Below are positions 62,639-64,000 of a stretch of DNA of 64,000 bases, piece by piece. The translations under genes were made by a program, and so were the position numbers. The notes under the pieces were generated by a model, which saw only the letters and a list, made by a program, of their open reading frames with translations, did no database searches and was not told where the DNA came from. Each line of letters begins with the position of its first letter. The first letter of the stretch is position 1. Origin of the DNA: Armatimonadota bacterium (lineage in GTDB: Bacteria; Armatimonadota; HRBIN16); NCBI GenBank assembly GCA_026003195.1, contig BPGU01000003.1:124001-188000 (forward strand), given 5' to 3'.

Positions 62639-64000
62639 CTACCGGGGTGGACGTTGGATCACGTATTCGCCCGGTTTCAGCAACCAGCCGCCCATCACCT
62701 TCGGCAGGGGAACGGCGCTGCCTTTAGCGAAACACTGCGCCTCCTGCCAGCCTTCCATCTTGAACCGGAACAGGTGAGGTTGCTCCTTCAGCTCCGCTAC
62801 CGGCGCGGCAAAACTGCCCCGCAAACTGTTGCCCACCAGCACCGCATCGGGGTTCAGCAGTAACGAGAAGGTGCGTTCATCCTCCTGCCGCAGGAGATAC
62901 AGCCCACTTCCGGTATACTCCACAAGCGGCGAGCTGCCCGTCCCCACAATCCGCCTAGGCGATTTCGGCAGATTCAGCGGTCGCCACTCGTCGATGCCTC
63001 GCGCGTACATTAAGGTATCTTCGGTCACCAGCACACTCTGGTTGTGTGCGAACGAGGTCGCCATCAGTTCGGGCAGAACCAGCTCGGTGGTGGGTCGCTC
63101 ATATCGGACGCCGCGTGGCAGGCGACGGAAGATTTCTCCAGCCAGCATGTAGCTGACCACCTTAGAAGGGGTGTACAGCCAGTTCAGCCAGTGCGCTTGC
63201 CAATCGGTGTTCCAGCGAGCGGTGCTCACGCTGTCGTACTGGAACTGACAAGCCACCTGCACCTCCCCGCTACGAAAACGCGCCGCCAGCGCGGGATACA
63301 GGTAGCAACTCACGTTGGTGGCTGGCGTGTCGAACTCGTACTCTAACCTTGCCTTGCGAGCGAATTCAACGGGCAACTCCATCGGTGCGGCTTCCGGCAA
63401 CAGGTTGAATCCGTCGTTCACCCGTTCCCAGCCGCCCGGGTACTCCGCAGGGATGGTGATAGCATCGCACTCGGAATCGCCGATAGCCTGCACCAGCTCT
63501 CTGTCCGCTGCTCCGAAAAAGGCAATTGCCACCGGCTGTTTTGCCCCTGTAGAACGTATCGCCTCCACCATCTCGCGGATGTACTGGCGCATCAGCTCGT
63601 AGCGGAATAACGGAAAATAGGCAGGCGATTCGGCAAGCCCCCTTGTGCTGCACCACTCTTGCCACAGCCTGCGGAAGGTCGCTCGGTCACGCTCTATCAC
63701 CTCAGGCCGCTCGCCCTGAGGGGTATAACTGCGCGTGAAAAGGTCTTGATACACGAAATAAGCGGGCTCGTTCATCACTTCCAGCAGCACGAGGCACGGT
63801 TCCTCGTGGTATGCCCGCCCGGTGTAGCGATTGACATGGCTCAGGAACTGCCGAAGGTAGTTCGCGGCGGCGCGTTTGGCTTCGGGCACGAACATCATGC
63901 CCGGCTTGCTGGTGTTGGCGGAGAAGGAGTCTGCTCGCTCATCCGGACCGCCCCACCACGCGATGGGCGTCAACATGAGGTAGATGCCCCGTCGGCTGCA
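62639..64000 (-). CDS. GH5-like glycoside hydrolase (5' end beyond window)
   Basis: The minus-strand frame is open through the window end (RGIYLMLTPIAWWGGPDE is still mid-barrel), so the N-terminus is missing. At least 453 codons are present. LVLLEVMNEPAYF contains the NEP acid/base Glu of clan-A/GH5 enzymes. Further barrel features are ITIPAEYPGGW, VSCYLYPALAARF and VACQFQYDSVS. A C-terminal beta domain (GLYLLRQEDERTFSLLLNPD, ELKEQPHLFRFKMEGW) ends it. The target polysaccharide is not readable. Together with the other glycosidases it supports a polysaccharide-degrading lifestyle. Confidence 0.75.
   Translation of the reverse strand, partial: CSRRGIYLMLTPIAWWGGPDERADSFSANTSKPGMMFVPEAKRAAANYLRQFLSHVNRYTGRAYHEEPCLVLLEVMNEPAYFVYQDLFTRSYTPQGERPEVIERDRATFRRLWQEWCSTRGLAESPAYFPLFRYELMRQYIREMVEAIRSTGAKQPVAIAFFGAADRELVQAIGDSECDAITIPAEYPGGWERVNDGFNLLPEAAPMELPVEFARKARLEYEFDTPATNVSCYLYPALAARFRSGEVQVACQFQYDSVSTARWNTDWQAHWLNWLYTPSKVVSYMLAGEIFRRLPRGVRYERPTTELVLPELMATSFAHNQSVLVTEDTLMYARGIDEWRPLNLPKSPRRIVGTGSSPLVEYTGSGLYLLRQEDERTFSLLLNPDAVLVGNSLRGSFAAPVAELKEQPHLFRFKMEGWQEAQCFAKGSAVPLPKVMGGWLLKPGEYVIQRPPR

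Overview
The window reads as chromosomal DNA of a diderm, GC-rich bacterium, most likely a member of the Armatimonadota. The strongest pointer is the pair of prepilin-like DUF1559 proteins (31068-31829 and 43803-44654). After the class III cleavage helix they carry FPVF.QAREKAR and a YxQDYDE block, and they end with an H-x-x-G-A-N-x-x-F-A-D-G-H motif. Three outer-membrane secretins, many secreted glycoside-hydrolase-like proteins, Uma2 and HNH nucleases and a DUF1800/DUF1501 pair fit the same picture. No rRNA, tRNA, CRISPR array, integrase or transposase is visible. The phylum assignment is inference from protein families, not from a marker-gene tree.

Layout. 1-326 is gene-free but holds a candidate three-way-junction RNA or MITE-like element. 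327-5159 (minus) is a coupled run of three secretin/PilQ-type paralogues. 5278-8360 (minus) holds a rhamnulose-phosphate-aldolase-like enzyme, a coiled-coil nuclease-like protein and MiaB; a small cysteine-motif secreted protein diverges from MiaB. 8993-11984 (minus) is an active four-PDZ HtrA followed by a catalytically dead HtrA-like partner. 12122-15611 holds an M42 aminopeptidase, a DUF438/hemerythrin/PAS protein, RNase HI and an HD protein.

15654-28633 is a carbohydrate region: a DUF6259-type protein, a GH78 alpha-L-rhamnosidase, a clan-A glycosidase-like protein and a DUF4838 protein. A ssDNA-annealing-like protein with a zinc ribbon and a CoA-binding protein are embedded in it. leuC-leuD follow, then a DUF1559 prepilin, an ADP-ribosylglycohydrolase, a sugar-phosphate-isomerase-like protein, and the DUF1800/DUF1501 Tat pair. 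38316-39861 is a small redox/stress operon (glutaredoxin, GroES, atypical thioredoxin reductase) behind an ECF-like promoter. Here groES has an apparent one-base frameshift next to its start codon.

39894-44654 holds a second DUF6259-type protein, a small membrane protein and the second prepilin. 45289-49948 (minus) runs HNH endonuclease, hisF, radical SAM protein, SecD-P1-like protein, Uma2 protein and lipoprotein. Upstream of HNH lies a strong promoter driving about 170-200 nt of structured RNA that ends in an intrinsic terminator. From the same divergent region gap and pgk run on the plus strand. A MacAB/LolCD-type exporter operon, asnS, a UPF0175/DUF3368 toxin-antitoxin pair coupled to a metallophosphoesterase, a peptidoglycan-recognition amidase, a propeller/alpha-barrel fusion, a DsrE protein and a GH5-like enzyme cut by the window end complete the window.

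The glycosidases plus the aldolase suggest use of rhamnose-containing plant or exopolysaccharide glycans. The secretins, prepilins and Tat proteins indicate a cell envelope with an outer membrane. The items most worth a second look are the HNH-upstream structured RNA, the groES frameshift, the reductase lacking NADPH motifs, the dead protease beside HtrA, the 111-201 element, and the palindromic repeat translated in frame inside a secretin signal peptide.
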